Below, one piece after another: positions 5,493 through 11,032 of a stretch of DNA of 11,032 nt; position 1 is the first letter of the stretch, and each line of letters begins with the position of its first letter. The stretch covers positions 31,371 to 42,402 of the forward strand of contig DPJH01000007.1 in NCBI GenBank assembly GCA_003543115.1. The letters are read 5' to 3'. The position numbers and the translations under genes are program-made. Source of the stretch: Candidatus Moraniibacteriota bacterium. GTDB taxonomy: Bacteria > Patescibacteriota > Minisyncoccia > Moranbacterales > UBA2206. The notes beneath the pieces are model-generated. The model made no database searches. It saw only the letters and a list, made by a program, of their open reading frames with translations, and had not been told where the DNA came from.

Positions 5493-6401
5493 ATGTTTTT
5501 AATGATTTCACGGACATTCAAAGAATCAATTGCCAGTATTATTAGAAATGGCTGGCTGTCCATTGCCACTATCAGCATTCTAATCATGTCGTTGTATATA
5601 ATCAGCATATTTTTTGTTTCCACATCCACTGCCAATGGAATATTGGAAGAGATCAAAAACAAAGCCAATATCAGTGTTTATTTCAAAGCTGATGTCAAAG
5701 AAGAAACTATATTGGAAGCTAAAGGGGAGACAGAAAAGATGGGTGAAATAAAGTCAGTTGATTATGTTTCCAAAGATGAAGCTTTGGAAAATTTCAAGAA
5801 AAATAATGCCTCAGAACCCATCATTCTCGAGTCTCTCAAAGAGATAGGAGAAAATCCATTACTAGCCTCGTTGGTCATAAAAGCCAACAGCTCAACTGAC
5901 TATCAAAAGATTGCAGAAAGCATAAAGACAGCTGAATTCTCAGATGATGTCAGCCGTGTTAATTATAATAAGAATAGGGATCTCATAGACAAGCTCAATA
6001 GTGTTATTGCCACAATTCAAAGAGTCGGCATCAGTCTGGGATTCCTTTTTGCAGCGATTTCGCTTTTGATCACTTTTAATGCGATTCGGATAACTATCTA
6101 TACTCACAAGCAAGAAATTGAAATTATGCGCTTGGTGGGAGCTTCAAATATGTTTATAAGACTGCCCTTTGTGTTTGAAGGCATAATTTATGGCATTGCC
6201 GGATCATTTGTTTCGATGCTGCTTCTGTTCATTTCCTTGAAGTTCATCAGTCCTTACATTACATCAGCTATTCCCACCGGAAGCTTAGTTGGATTCTATC
6301 TTGGCAATTTCTGGATGATTTTATTGTATCAAATATTGCTAGGTTCGTTTTTTGGCGTATTGGGAGGGTTGATGGCAATGCGCAAATATTTAAAAGTATA
6401 G
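5493..6401 (+). CDS. ftsX: Cell division protein FtsX
   Basis: FtsX is the membrane partner of FtsE. It carries an extracytoplasmic domain that activates or tethers peptidoglycan hydrolases. The 302 residues show the classic layout: a short cytoplasmic N-terminus (SRTFKESIASIIRNGW), TM1 at about 22-43, an extracytoplasmic domain at about 44-170, then three C-terminal membrane segments at about 176-197, 226-248 and 272-296. The cytoplasmic stretch ITIYTHKQEIEIMRLVGAS is the typical coupling segment of the FtsX/MacB permease fold. The length is normal. The start at ATG 5493 follows a run of seven A's with no Shine-Dalgarno; M4 (5502) is a possible alternative. It ends 19 nt before a strong terminator, closing the prfB-ftsEX operon. 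No hydrolase gene (M23 or NlpC/P60) follows directly. Confidence 0.94.
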   Translation: MFLMISRTFKESIASIIRNGWLSIATISILIMSLYIISIFFVSTSTANGILEEIKNKANISVYFKADVKEETILEAKGETEKMGEIKSVDYVSKDEALENFKKNNASEPIILESLKEIGENPLLASLVIKANSSTDYQKIAESIKTAEFSDDVSRVNYNKNRDLIDKLNSVIATIQRVGISLGFLFAAISLLITFNAIRITIYTHKQEIEIMRLVGASNMFIRLPFVFEGIIYGIAGSFVSMLLLFISLKFISPYITSAIPTGSLVGFYLGNFWMILLYQILLGSFFGVLGGLMAMRKYLKV

Positions 6402-6420
6402 TTTTTTAATAAAAGATAGG

Positions 6421-6449
6421 AAAATAAGGTTTATTGCCTTATTTTTTTT
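6421..6449 (+). terminator. Rho-independent terminator of the prfB-ftsEX operon
   Basis: AAAATAAGG (6421-6429) pairs with CCTTATTTT (6437-6445) around the loop TTTATTG, followed by a T-tract reaching 6449. It lies 19 nt after the ftsX stop. Confidence 0.85.
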
Positions 6450-6486
6450 GGAAGATTATCTTTGACTGGGCAATTTTAGGCAAACA

Positions 6487-6515
6487 TTGACTTTTTTATG
6501 CACGTATGTTATGAT
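6487..6515 (+). promoter_or_regulatory. Promoter for the membrane-anchored protein at 6542
   Basis: TTGACT (6487-6492), a 17-nt spacer and TATGAT (6510-6515) preceded by TGT form a near-consensus sigma-70-type promoter with an extended -10. Transcription should begin near 6522, leaving a leader of about 20 nt before ATG 6542. With the terminator just upstream, this marks an independent transcription unit. Confidence 0.75.
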
Positions 6516-6541
6516 GTTGAGTTAAAAAATATTTCTATTAT

Positions 6542-7564
6542 ATGGGGAAAATAAAGAAAATTGCAGTTCGGTGGGGAAGATTTTTTTGTGATGGACTGAC
6601 TATTAAAAAAAATAGAAGAAGAGATGCATCCATCATTTTCTTTCTTGCTGTTATTTTGGCAGGAATCCTTTTTAGCGACCGTTTTTATTTATACGAAAAA
6701 GATAGTGAAGGCAAGGAAAGTGAAGTGCTTACATTGGAAGAAGTAAGAAATGATGAATTGGAAAAGGAAATTGTAAGCGAATTGAAAAAAGCTGAGAGCG
6801 ATATAGATATGAGTGATTGGCGCGAACATCGCAACGATTGGTTCGGCTTTTTAATAAAATATCCCAACAGCTGGAAAGCTCCCCTTGTTCAGAGCGCAGC
6901 CAGGGCTTCTCAATGGGACCAAAAAGTGCAATTTAGAAAAGCTAAAATGGAAGCGGATGATTCATATGTTGGTTTTGATGTATTAGTTTATAACACAAGC
7001 AAAGTAGCTGAAATATCCGATACTAAAGAATTTCCTTTATTGAAAAATGGGATGGCTAAGGAAGAAGGAAAGTGCGATACTATAGAGGGTCATCTTTTCG
7101 AGACAGGAGATTATCCGGCAGAGGAAATTTATATCGGAACCCTTGATGATTGTTATGAGCCGACATTATTTTTCACTTTTACCAAAGATCAATATATCTA
7201 TAACGCAGTTCCTGTAAAAAAACCAGGATTGGATTTTTTAGAAGATCAGAGAGTGGAAATTTTTAGTGAAATGCCTGAATTTTTTGCGGCAGTTTCTACT
7301 TTGGAAAACATCGATATCGTCAGAAAAATAGTCCCAAGAAAAGCAGTGGTTAAGAAAGTTATTAGCGCTCCTAAGCCGGTGGTATTCAAAAAGGACTCTT
7401 TGGGCAGAAGAGTTTGCAACAAAAAAAATGACAAACCGGGCAAAAGCAAGGTTAATAATAAAGGTAAGAGGCACTTAGATATGGAATGTTGTCTGGATCC
7501 GGATGAATATCCCAACCCTCACTGTTATTATGATCCAGGAAAATATGGAAAATATTTAAAATAA
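6542..7564 (+). CDS. Membrane-anchored exported protein with Cys-rich C-terminal tail (unknown function)
   Basis: The 340-residue protein has a basic cytoplasmic N-terminus (1-28, ending KKNRRRD), one hydrophobic segment at about 29-45 that should act as an uncleaved signal anchor, and a large outside domain. Residues 50-95 are acidic and helical. From about residue 100 a globular domain opens with DWFGFLIKYPNSW, reminiscent of the first strand and turn of PsbP-like surface lipoproteins (weak inference). It contains C178 and C204, which could form a disulfide. A Lys/Val/Pro-rich linker follows (about 275-285), then a tail with C292, C316, C317 and C328 (GKRHLDMECCLDPDEYPNPHCYYDP). I recall similar ECCLDPDEYPNPHC tails on exported proteins of Parcubacteria, but no function. 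It has its own promoter and terminator, so it is transcribed alone. Confidence 0.8.
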   Translation: MGKIKKIAVRWGRFFCDGLTIKKNRRRDASIIFFLAVILAGILFSDRFYLYEKDSEGKESEVLTLEEVRNDELEKEIVSELKKAESDIDMSDWREHRNDWFGFLIKYPNSWKAPLVQSAARASQWDQKVQFRKAKMEADDSYVGFDVLVYNTSKVAEISDTKEFPLLKNGMAKEEGKCDTIEGHLFETGDYPAEEIYIGTLDDCYEPTLFFTFTKDQYIYNAVPVKKPGLDFLEDQRVEIFSEMPEFFAAVSTLENIDIVRKIVPRKAVVKKVISAPKPVVFKKDSLGRRVCNKKNDKPGKSKVNNKGKRHLDMECCLDPDEYPNPHCYYDPGKYGKYLK

Positions 7565-7570
7565 CTTGCT

Positions 7571-7596
7571 AAAAAACAGGCTATGTCCTGTTTTTT
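7571..7596 (+). terminator. Rho-independent terminator after the exported protein
   Basis: AAAAAACAGG (7571-7580) pairs perfectly with CCTGTTTTTT (7587-7596) around the 6-nt loop CTATGT, with the T-tract built into the 3' arm. It lies just after the stop at 7562-7564. Confidence 0.85.
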
Positions 7597-7647
7597 ATTT
7601 CTAATAAAAAATATATTTATCTGGCACTATTCTAGAGATAATTGAAA

Positions 7648-7676
7648 TTGCTATTAAGATATTTTTATTATAGAAT
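7648..7676 (+). promoter_or_regulatory. Probable promoter for the FAD-dependent dehydrogenase
   Basis: TTGCTA (7648-7653), 17 nt, then TAGAAT (7671-7676). Each hexamer departs from consensus (TTGACA, TATAAT) at only one or two bases. The start of transcription would be near 7683 and the coding start is 7712. The region is very A+T-rich, so chance matches are possible. Confidence 0.4.
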
Positions 7677-7711
7677 GTATGGACTGTAAATAAATAAATT
7701 TTAAAATATTA

Positions 7712-9361
7712 ATGGAAACTTTTAGGAGGAGAAAACAGAATTTAATCAGGATTGAAGAAATTACGCTTGGCCTTGAAGAGGGAGAGTATGTTTTAGTTGA
7801 GCGCATAGTGGGTATTTTAGGCATCCCCGAAGAAGATATTATCGATTATGCGGTTTCGAAAAAAGCGATTGATTCCAGGAAAAAAGAGAAAATCCTTCTT
7901 GTTTACAGCGTGGATGTGGAAATAAAAAACCCTGAAGACTATTTTTTCAAAACTTCATCCATGGTCAAGGGAAAAATGAAAAGATATCGCGTCAGATTGC
8001 ATCAGTCATATAACTATGAAATCAAGAGAGTTGAAGAAAGTGATGGGAGGATGAGGCCGCTCATCGTAGGAAGCGGACCAAGCGGTCTTTTTGCCGGATT
8101 GGTTTTGGCTCGAGCAGGATTGAGGCCGATTATTGTTGAAAGAGGGAAAACGGTGGAGGAAAGAATTGTTGACGTGAAAGAGTTCCAAAAAACAGGAAAA
8201 CTGAATGTCGAATCAAATGTTCAATTCGGAGAAGGCGGAGCAGGGACTTTTTCCGATGGAAAACTCTACACAGTTATTGATGATCCGAGAAAAAAATTTA
8301 TTTTTGACGAATTGGTGGAAGCGGGAGCTCCAAAGGAAATTGCAGTGGATGCGCAGCCTCATATCGGAACTGACAAATTGCGCCAGGTAGTGAAAAATAT
8401 CCGCCAAAAAATTGTACGTTTGGGAGGAGAAGTCCGTTTTCAAACAAGGCTGGATGATATCGAAATAGTGGATGGAAAAATTTCTCAAGCTGTTTTTGCG
8501 GACGGGAAAAAAATAGAAACACAGGAGCTGGTTTTGGCCACTGGACATTCGGCGCGCGACACTTTTTCTATGATCCATGAGAAAAAAATAGCTATGCAAT
8601 CCAAACCTTTTGCTATTGGAGTGCGCGTTGAACACAGCGCCGAGATGATAAACAAAGCCCAGTATGGAGAATTCTATAGTCATCACAAACTCAAAACTGC
8701 TCGATATAAGCTGGTAGCCCGAGGTGAAAAGAATCGTCCGGTCTACACTTTTTGCATGTGTCCTGGAGGGTATGTGATGGCCGCTTCTTCGCAAGAAGAG
8801 CGGGTAGTGACCAATGGAATGAGCGAATATGCCCAAGATGGAAAAAATTCCAACAGCGCACTTTTGGTAAATGTTTTGCCAAGCGACTTTGGATCTAATC
8901 ATCCGTTGGCCGGAATTGAATTTCAGGAAAAATGGGAAAAGAAAGCCTATGAGGCGGGAGGAAAAAATTATCAAGCTCCTTCGCAATTAGTGGGAGATTT
9001 TTTGCATAACAAGCCTTCAAAAAAAATAGGACAAATTTTGCCGACCTATGGTCCGGGAGTGAGTCTGGGAAATTTGAACGGATGTTTGCCGGAATATATT
9101 TTGGAGAGTCTTCGAGAGGCCTTGCCAATTCTGGATAGGAAAGTGAAAGGATTCGCCCATCCGGAAGCGGTGCTGACTGGTGTGGAGACGCGAAGCTCTT
9201 CGCCGGTAAAAATTCTGCGGAATGAAAAATTTGAGTCCAATATCAAAGGCATCTATCCGACCGGAGAAGGTTCAGGGCACGCCGGAGGCATCATTTCAGC
9301 GGCTATTGATGGCATGAGGGTGGCGGAAGCGATCATTGAAAAAAGACTACAGACGAAATAA
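7712..9361 (+). CDS. FAD-dependent dehydrogenase, COG2509-like NAD(P)/FAD oxidoreductase
   Basis: The 549-residue cytoplasmic flavoprotein matches the uncharacterised FAD-dependent dehydrogenase family (COG2509). Residues 1-100 or so form the family's small N-terminal alpha/beta domain. The dinucleotide-binding fold begins with LIVGSGPSGLFAGLVLARAG (GSGPSG at 120-125) and ends its second strand with VERG. FGEGGAGTFSDGKL follows, then LATGHSARD, then the C-terminal FAD contact YPTGEGSGHAGGIISAAIDGMR from about residue 515. The length is typical. The physiological substrate is unknown for the family. The ATG at 7712 is the only ordinary start upstream of the conserved region, but homologues usually begin close to the LIRIEEI at residue 11, and an AGGAGGAG lies inside codons 5-7. 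The gene ends 27 nt before a shared hairpin and converges on the receiver gene. Confidence 0.9.
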   Translation: METFRRRKQNLIRIEEITLGLEEGEYVLVERIVGILGIPEEDIIDYAVSKKAIDSRKKEKILLVYSVDVEIKNPEDYFFKTSSMVKGKMKRYRVRLHQSYNYEIKRVEESDGRMRPLIVGSGPSGLFAGLVLARAGLRPIIVERGKTVEERIVDVKEFQKTGKLNVESNVQFGEGGAGTFSDGKLYTVIDDPRKKFIFDELVEAGAPKEIAVDAQPHIGTDKLRQVVKNIRQKIVRLGGEVRFQTRLDDIEIVDGKISQAVFADGKKIETQELVLATGHSARDTFSMIHEKKIAMQSKPFAIGVRVEHSAEMINKAQYGEFYSHHKLKTARYKLVARGEKNRPVYTFCMCPGGYVMAASSQEERVVTNGMSEYAQDGKNSNSALLVNVLPSDFGSNHPLAGIEFQEKWEKKAYEAGGKNYQAPSQLVGDFLHNKPSKKIGQILPTYGPGVSLGNLNGCLPEYILESLREALPILDRKVKGFAHPEAVLTGVETRSSSPVKILRNEKFESNIKGIYPTGEGSGHAGGIISAAIDGMRVAEAIIEKRLQTK

Positions 9362-9388
9362 TTTTCTACAAATTTTCTTATAACAAAA

Positions 9389-9416
9389 AAAAGCTGACCG
9401 TGATAAGTCAGCTTTT
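9389..9416. terminator. Bidirectional terminator between convergent genes
   Basis: AAAAGCTGAC (9389-9398) pairs perfectly with GTCAGCTTTT (9407-9416) around the loop CGTGATAA. On the minus strand the stem is followed by a run of eight T's, so it should stop the receiver transcript efficiently. On the plus strand only four T's follow (then GTGC), so termination of the dehydrogenase transcript is weaker. Confidence 0.8.
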
Positions 9417-9432
9417 GTGCAGATTGCACACA

Positions 9433-9801
9433 TTACTTGTCTCCAAAAAGCCCCAGCGTAAAGCCTGCTAAAGCTTCGTTTTTTTGGGCTATGCAAGTTG
9501 CCCCCGCGTCAACCAGATCTAAAGAAAACTTCTCTTTCATGGAGATGGCAACTATATGCCCCTCATATCTCTTTTCTTTGAAAAATGCTATAAGTGGCTG
9601 GGTATTGGGTGTTTCGCTGTCCATACATCCATCCAGAAGTATTGCATCAAATAAGCCATTCTTATTTTTGAAAATAAATTCGGCTTCCTTGATTGTTTGA
9701 GCCCAATATACGACGAACCCCTTATCTTGTAGAGAAGCCATTGCCAAGCTTCCCTGGATATGTTCATCTTCCACTAATAAAATAACTTTCTTTCCGTTCA
9801 T
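9433..9801 (-). CDS. Stand-alone response regulator receiver protein
   Basis: The 122-residue protein is a single CheY-like receiver domain with no output domain. The acidic pocket is E11-D12 (LLVEDE), the phosphoacceptor is D57 (AILLDGCMD), the switch serine is S87 (VAISMKE) and the conserved lysine is K107 (CIAQKNE). The family accepts phosphate from a histidine kinase at the aspartate and signals by protein contact. The start is ATG at 9801, placed 7 nt after GGAG (minus strand; 9812-9809). The in-frame TTG one codon earlier is too close to that site. It is the only minus-strand gene here, with its own near-consensus promoter and a terminator. No kinase is adjacent. The target could be another protein, as with CheY or Spo0F, or a phosphorelay. 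Confidence 0.9.
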   Translation of the reverse strand: MNGKKVILLVEDEHIQGSLAMASLQDKGFVVYWAQTIKEAEFIFKNKNGLFDAILLDGCMDSETPNTQPLIAFFKEKRYEGHIVAISMKEKFSLDLVDAGATCIAQKNEALAGFTLGLFGDK

Positions 9802-9808
9802 CAAAAAA

Positions 9809-9812
9809 CTCC
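9809..9812 (-). promoter_or_regulatory. Ribosome binding site deciding the receiver start
   Basis: GGAG on the minus strand ends 7 nt before ATG 9801 and only 4 nt before the TTG at 9804-9802. Spacing selects the ATG. It is one of only two clear Shine-Dalgarno sites in the window. Confidence 0.6.
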
Positions 9813-9857
9813 ATGCAGTTTTGTTAAAGAAAAAACATCATTATTAACCATCAAACA

Positions 9858-9886
9858 AGTATAGCATATAATTAATTATTTGTCAA
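9858..9886 (-). promoter_or_regulatory. Promoter for the receiver gene
   Basis: On the minus strand, TTGACA (9886-9881) is followed by a 17-nt spacer and TATACT (9863-9858), preceded by TGC (extended -10). This is the best promoter in the window. The leader is about 50 nt to ATG 9801. Confidence 0.8.
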
Positions 9887-9935
9887 CACATTTTTGTTTA
9901 AAATTAACTCATTTAAAGTATTTTATTTGTGCAGA

Positions 9936-9966
9936 TTGACATATAGTTGCGGTTGGTTTGTACTAT
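9936..9966 (+). promoter_or_regulatory. Promoter for pcm
   Basis: A perfect TTGACA (9936-9941) is followed, after a slightly long 19-nt spacer, by TACTAT (9961-9966). Transcription would begin near 9973, 19 nt before ATG 9992. This overlaps the TTG at 9947 that an open-frame reading would allow, so the TTG cannot be the start on this transcript. Confidence 0.6.
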
Positions 9967-9991
9967 TTTTATACATACTAACTTGAATCAT

Positions 9992-10612
9992 ATGAAAACT
10001 CATGCGGAGCTCATCCAGCATCTTATTGATTCCGGCATGCTGATGCACCAGCATATAATTGATGCTTTCATGGAGATTAATAGGGCTGATTTTATGTCTG
10101 AAGGAACCGCGCCATCGGATATTTATGCGGATCATGCTTTTCCGATCGGCTATGGACAGACAATTTCCCAACCTTCCACGGTGGCATTTATGTTTGAGCT
10201 TTTGCAGCCGCAACTGGAAGAAAAAATTTTGGATGTCGGAACCGGATCAGGATGGACAACCGCCCTTCTTCGATATATTGTCGGCGAGCGGGGATATGTA
10301 TATGGCACAGAGATTATTCCTGAGCTGGTTTTTTTCAGCCATAAGAATGTGGCAAAATATTTTGATAAAAGCGTGGCAATCGCTCAAGCGTCCCATGATT
10401 GTTTCGGAGATATGGCCCACGCTCCCTATGATCGGATTTTGGTGTCGGCAGCGGCCACAGAAATTCCCAATGATTTGATCGCTCAACTGAAAGTCGGAGG
10501 TGTGATGGTGATTCCTGTGGGCAGCGACATTGCATTTATCCGTAAAAAAACCATAGATAGCTATGATTGCGAGCGGCATCCCGGTTTTGCATTTGTTCCG
10601 CTTATGTCGTGA
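9992..10612 (+). CDS. pcm: Protein-L-isoaspartate O-methyltransferase
   Basis: The enzyme uses S-adenosylmethionine to methylate L-isoaspartyl residues in damaged proteins, starting their repair in the cytoplasm. The 206-residue product matches the family in order: IDAFMEINRADFM, the substrate-side motif YGQTISQPSTVAFM, the SAM-binding motif LDVGTGSGW (D81-W88), then TEIIPEL, the family motif ILVSAAATEIP, and VGGVMVIPVG near the end. The length is typical. I chose ATG 9992 (CATATG context, no Shine-Dalgarno) because it fits the family N-terminus; the in-frame TTG at 9947 lies inside the promoter. It is divergent from the receiver gene. UGA is its stop codon. Confidence 0.94.
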   Translation: MKTHAELIQHLIDSGMLMHQHIIDAFMEINRADFMSEGTAPSDIYADHAFPIGYGQTISQPSTVAFMFELLQPQLEEKILDVGTGSGWTTALLRYIVGERGYVYGTEIIPELVFFSHKNVAKYFDKSVAIAQASHDCFGDMAHAPYDRILVSAAATEIPNDLIAQLKVGGVMVIPVGSDIAFIRKKTIDSYDCERHPGFAFVPLMS

Positions 10613-10683
10613 CTTAAAAATATATTTCACAAATCATGCAATTAGAGTAGAATAGAATAAGTTATAAATAAGAAACTGCAATA

Positions 10684-10968
10684 ATGGATAATCAGTTTAT
10701 GGAAGCGGGTATTTTTTTCCTAGCGGCGAATGTTATCGCTTTTTTTGTAATGCTCTGGGATAAGGCCAGATCTCGCAAGAAAAATGCCGAACGAATTTCA
10801 GAGGGCATGCTATTTTTTATGGCAACGGCTTTCGGCAGCGTGGGAGTTTTTGCCGGTATGTTTGTTTTTCACCACAAAACACGCAAGTGGTATTTTATAC
10901 TGGGAATACCGCTTTTGATTGCTCAGAACATGGCATTTCTGTATGCAATATATTCTTTTTGGATATAG
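10684..10968 (+). CDS. DUF1294 family small membrane protein
   Basis: The 94-residue protein has three predicted membrane segments: about 7-25 (AGIFFLAANVIAFFVMLWD), about 41-62 (GMLFFMATAFGSVGVFAGMFVF) and about 70-92 (FILGIPLLIAQNMAFLYAIYSFWI). Between segments one and two are the basic KARSRKKNAERISE loop and, after segment two, the HHKTRKWYFILGIPL motif that identifies DUF1294. The family occurs alone or fused to cold-shock domains, and its function is unknown. The start is ATG 10684 (AATA-ATG context, no Shine-Dalgarno). It lies 71 nt after pcm on the same strand with no terminator between, so it may be read through from the pcm promoter. Confidence 0.9.
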   Translation: MDNQFMEAGIFFLAANVIAFFVMLWDKARSRKKNAERISEGMLFFMATAFGSVGVFAGMFVFHHKTRKWYFILGIPLLIAQNMAFLYAIYSFWI

Positions 10969-11032
10969 AGTAATTTATTTTTGTAAAAAGAATAGTTATG
11001 AAAATATTTTTTTAATTCCATTTTTATATTAT

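Noticed and set aside
8213..8986. 257-codon open frame on the minus strand
   Set aside because: It lies wholly inside the FAD dehydrogenase gene and its translation is low-complexity, Ser/Phe/His-rich, typical of an antisense shadow.
9437..9700. 87-codon plus-strand open frame
   Set aside because: It is antisense to the receiver domain, which has all four conserved residues, its own promoter and a ribosome binding site.
9947..9991. TTG start giving pcm a 15-residue extension
   Set aside because: The segment overlaps the promoter and would precede the predicted transcript start; the family N-terminus fits ATG 9992.
10969..11032. Possible start of a further gene at 10998
   Set aside because: ATG is followed by an in-frame TAA after five codons; the segment shows no other coding signal.
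1..11032. CRISPR array, transposase or toxin-antitoxin system
   Set aside because: No regular direct repeats with spacers, no transposase motifs and no recognisable toxin or antitoxin pair were seen on either strand.

Overview
The window reads as A+T-rich chromosome from a small-genome, anaerobic bacterium. I think it most likely comes from the candidate phyla radiation (Patescibacteria, Parcubacteria-like). This rests on the fermentative gene set (pyruvate:ferredoxin oxidoreductase, reverse rubrerythrin), the many tiny unrecognised genes, the near absence of Shine-Dalgarno sequences, and GC-rich palindromic arms in an otherwise AT-rich background. UGA is used as a stop (porB, pcm) and an RF2 gene is present, so this is not a UGA-recoding lineage such as Gracilibacteria. 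The taxonomic call is an inference.

Layout. Positions 1-2357 hold the 3' part of porA, two very small ORFs and porB. These encode the alpha and beta subunits of a 2-oxoacid (probably pyruvate):ferredoxin oxidoreductase. Positions 2384-2566 hold the most unusual object here: an intact tRNA-Thr(CGT) sits inside a 110-nt insert that interrupts the D-stem of a second tRNA-Thr(CGT), and the insert ends in 17-nt complementary GC-rich arms. Two small unrecognised genes follow, then a rubrerythrin with its own extended -10 promoter. Next is prfB (RF2), read through a CTT-TGA-C +1 programmed frameshift, followed by ftsE and ftsX and a terminator at 6421-6449. A strong promoter then drives a 340-residue membrane-anchored exported protein with a cysteine-rich tail, closed by another terminator at 7571-7596. 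A COG2509-type FAD-dependent dehydrogenase follows and converges on a stand-alone response-regulator receiver across a shared hairpin. The receiver gene and a protein-L-isoaspartate O-methyltransferase gene are divergently transcribed from two promoters of good quality. The window closes with a DUF1294 membrane protein and 64 nt with no gene.

How the genes work together. PorA and PorB oxidise pyruvate to acetyl-CoA and pass electrons to ferredoxin. Rubrerythrin removes peroxide and oxygen, which would protect such oxygen-sensitive Fe-S enzymes. RF2 with FtsEX follows a common bacterial gene order for translation termination and septal cell-wall control. The receiver protein has no visible kinase or output partner here, and the tRNA nest has no functional link to its neighbours that I can see.
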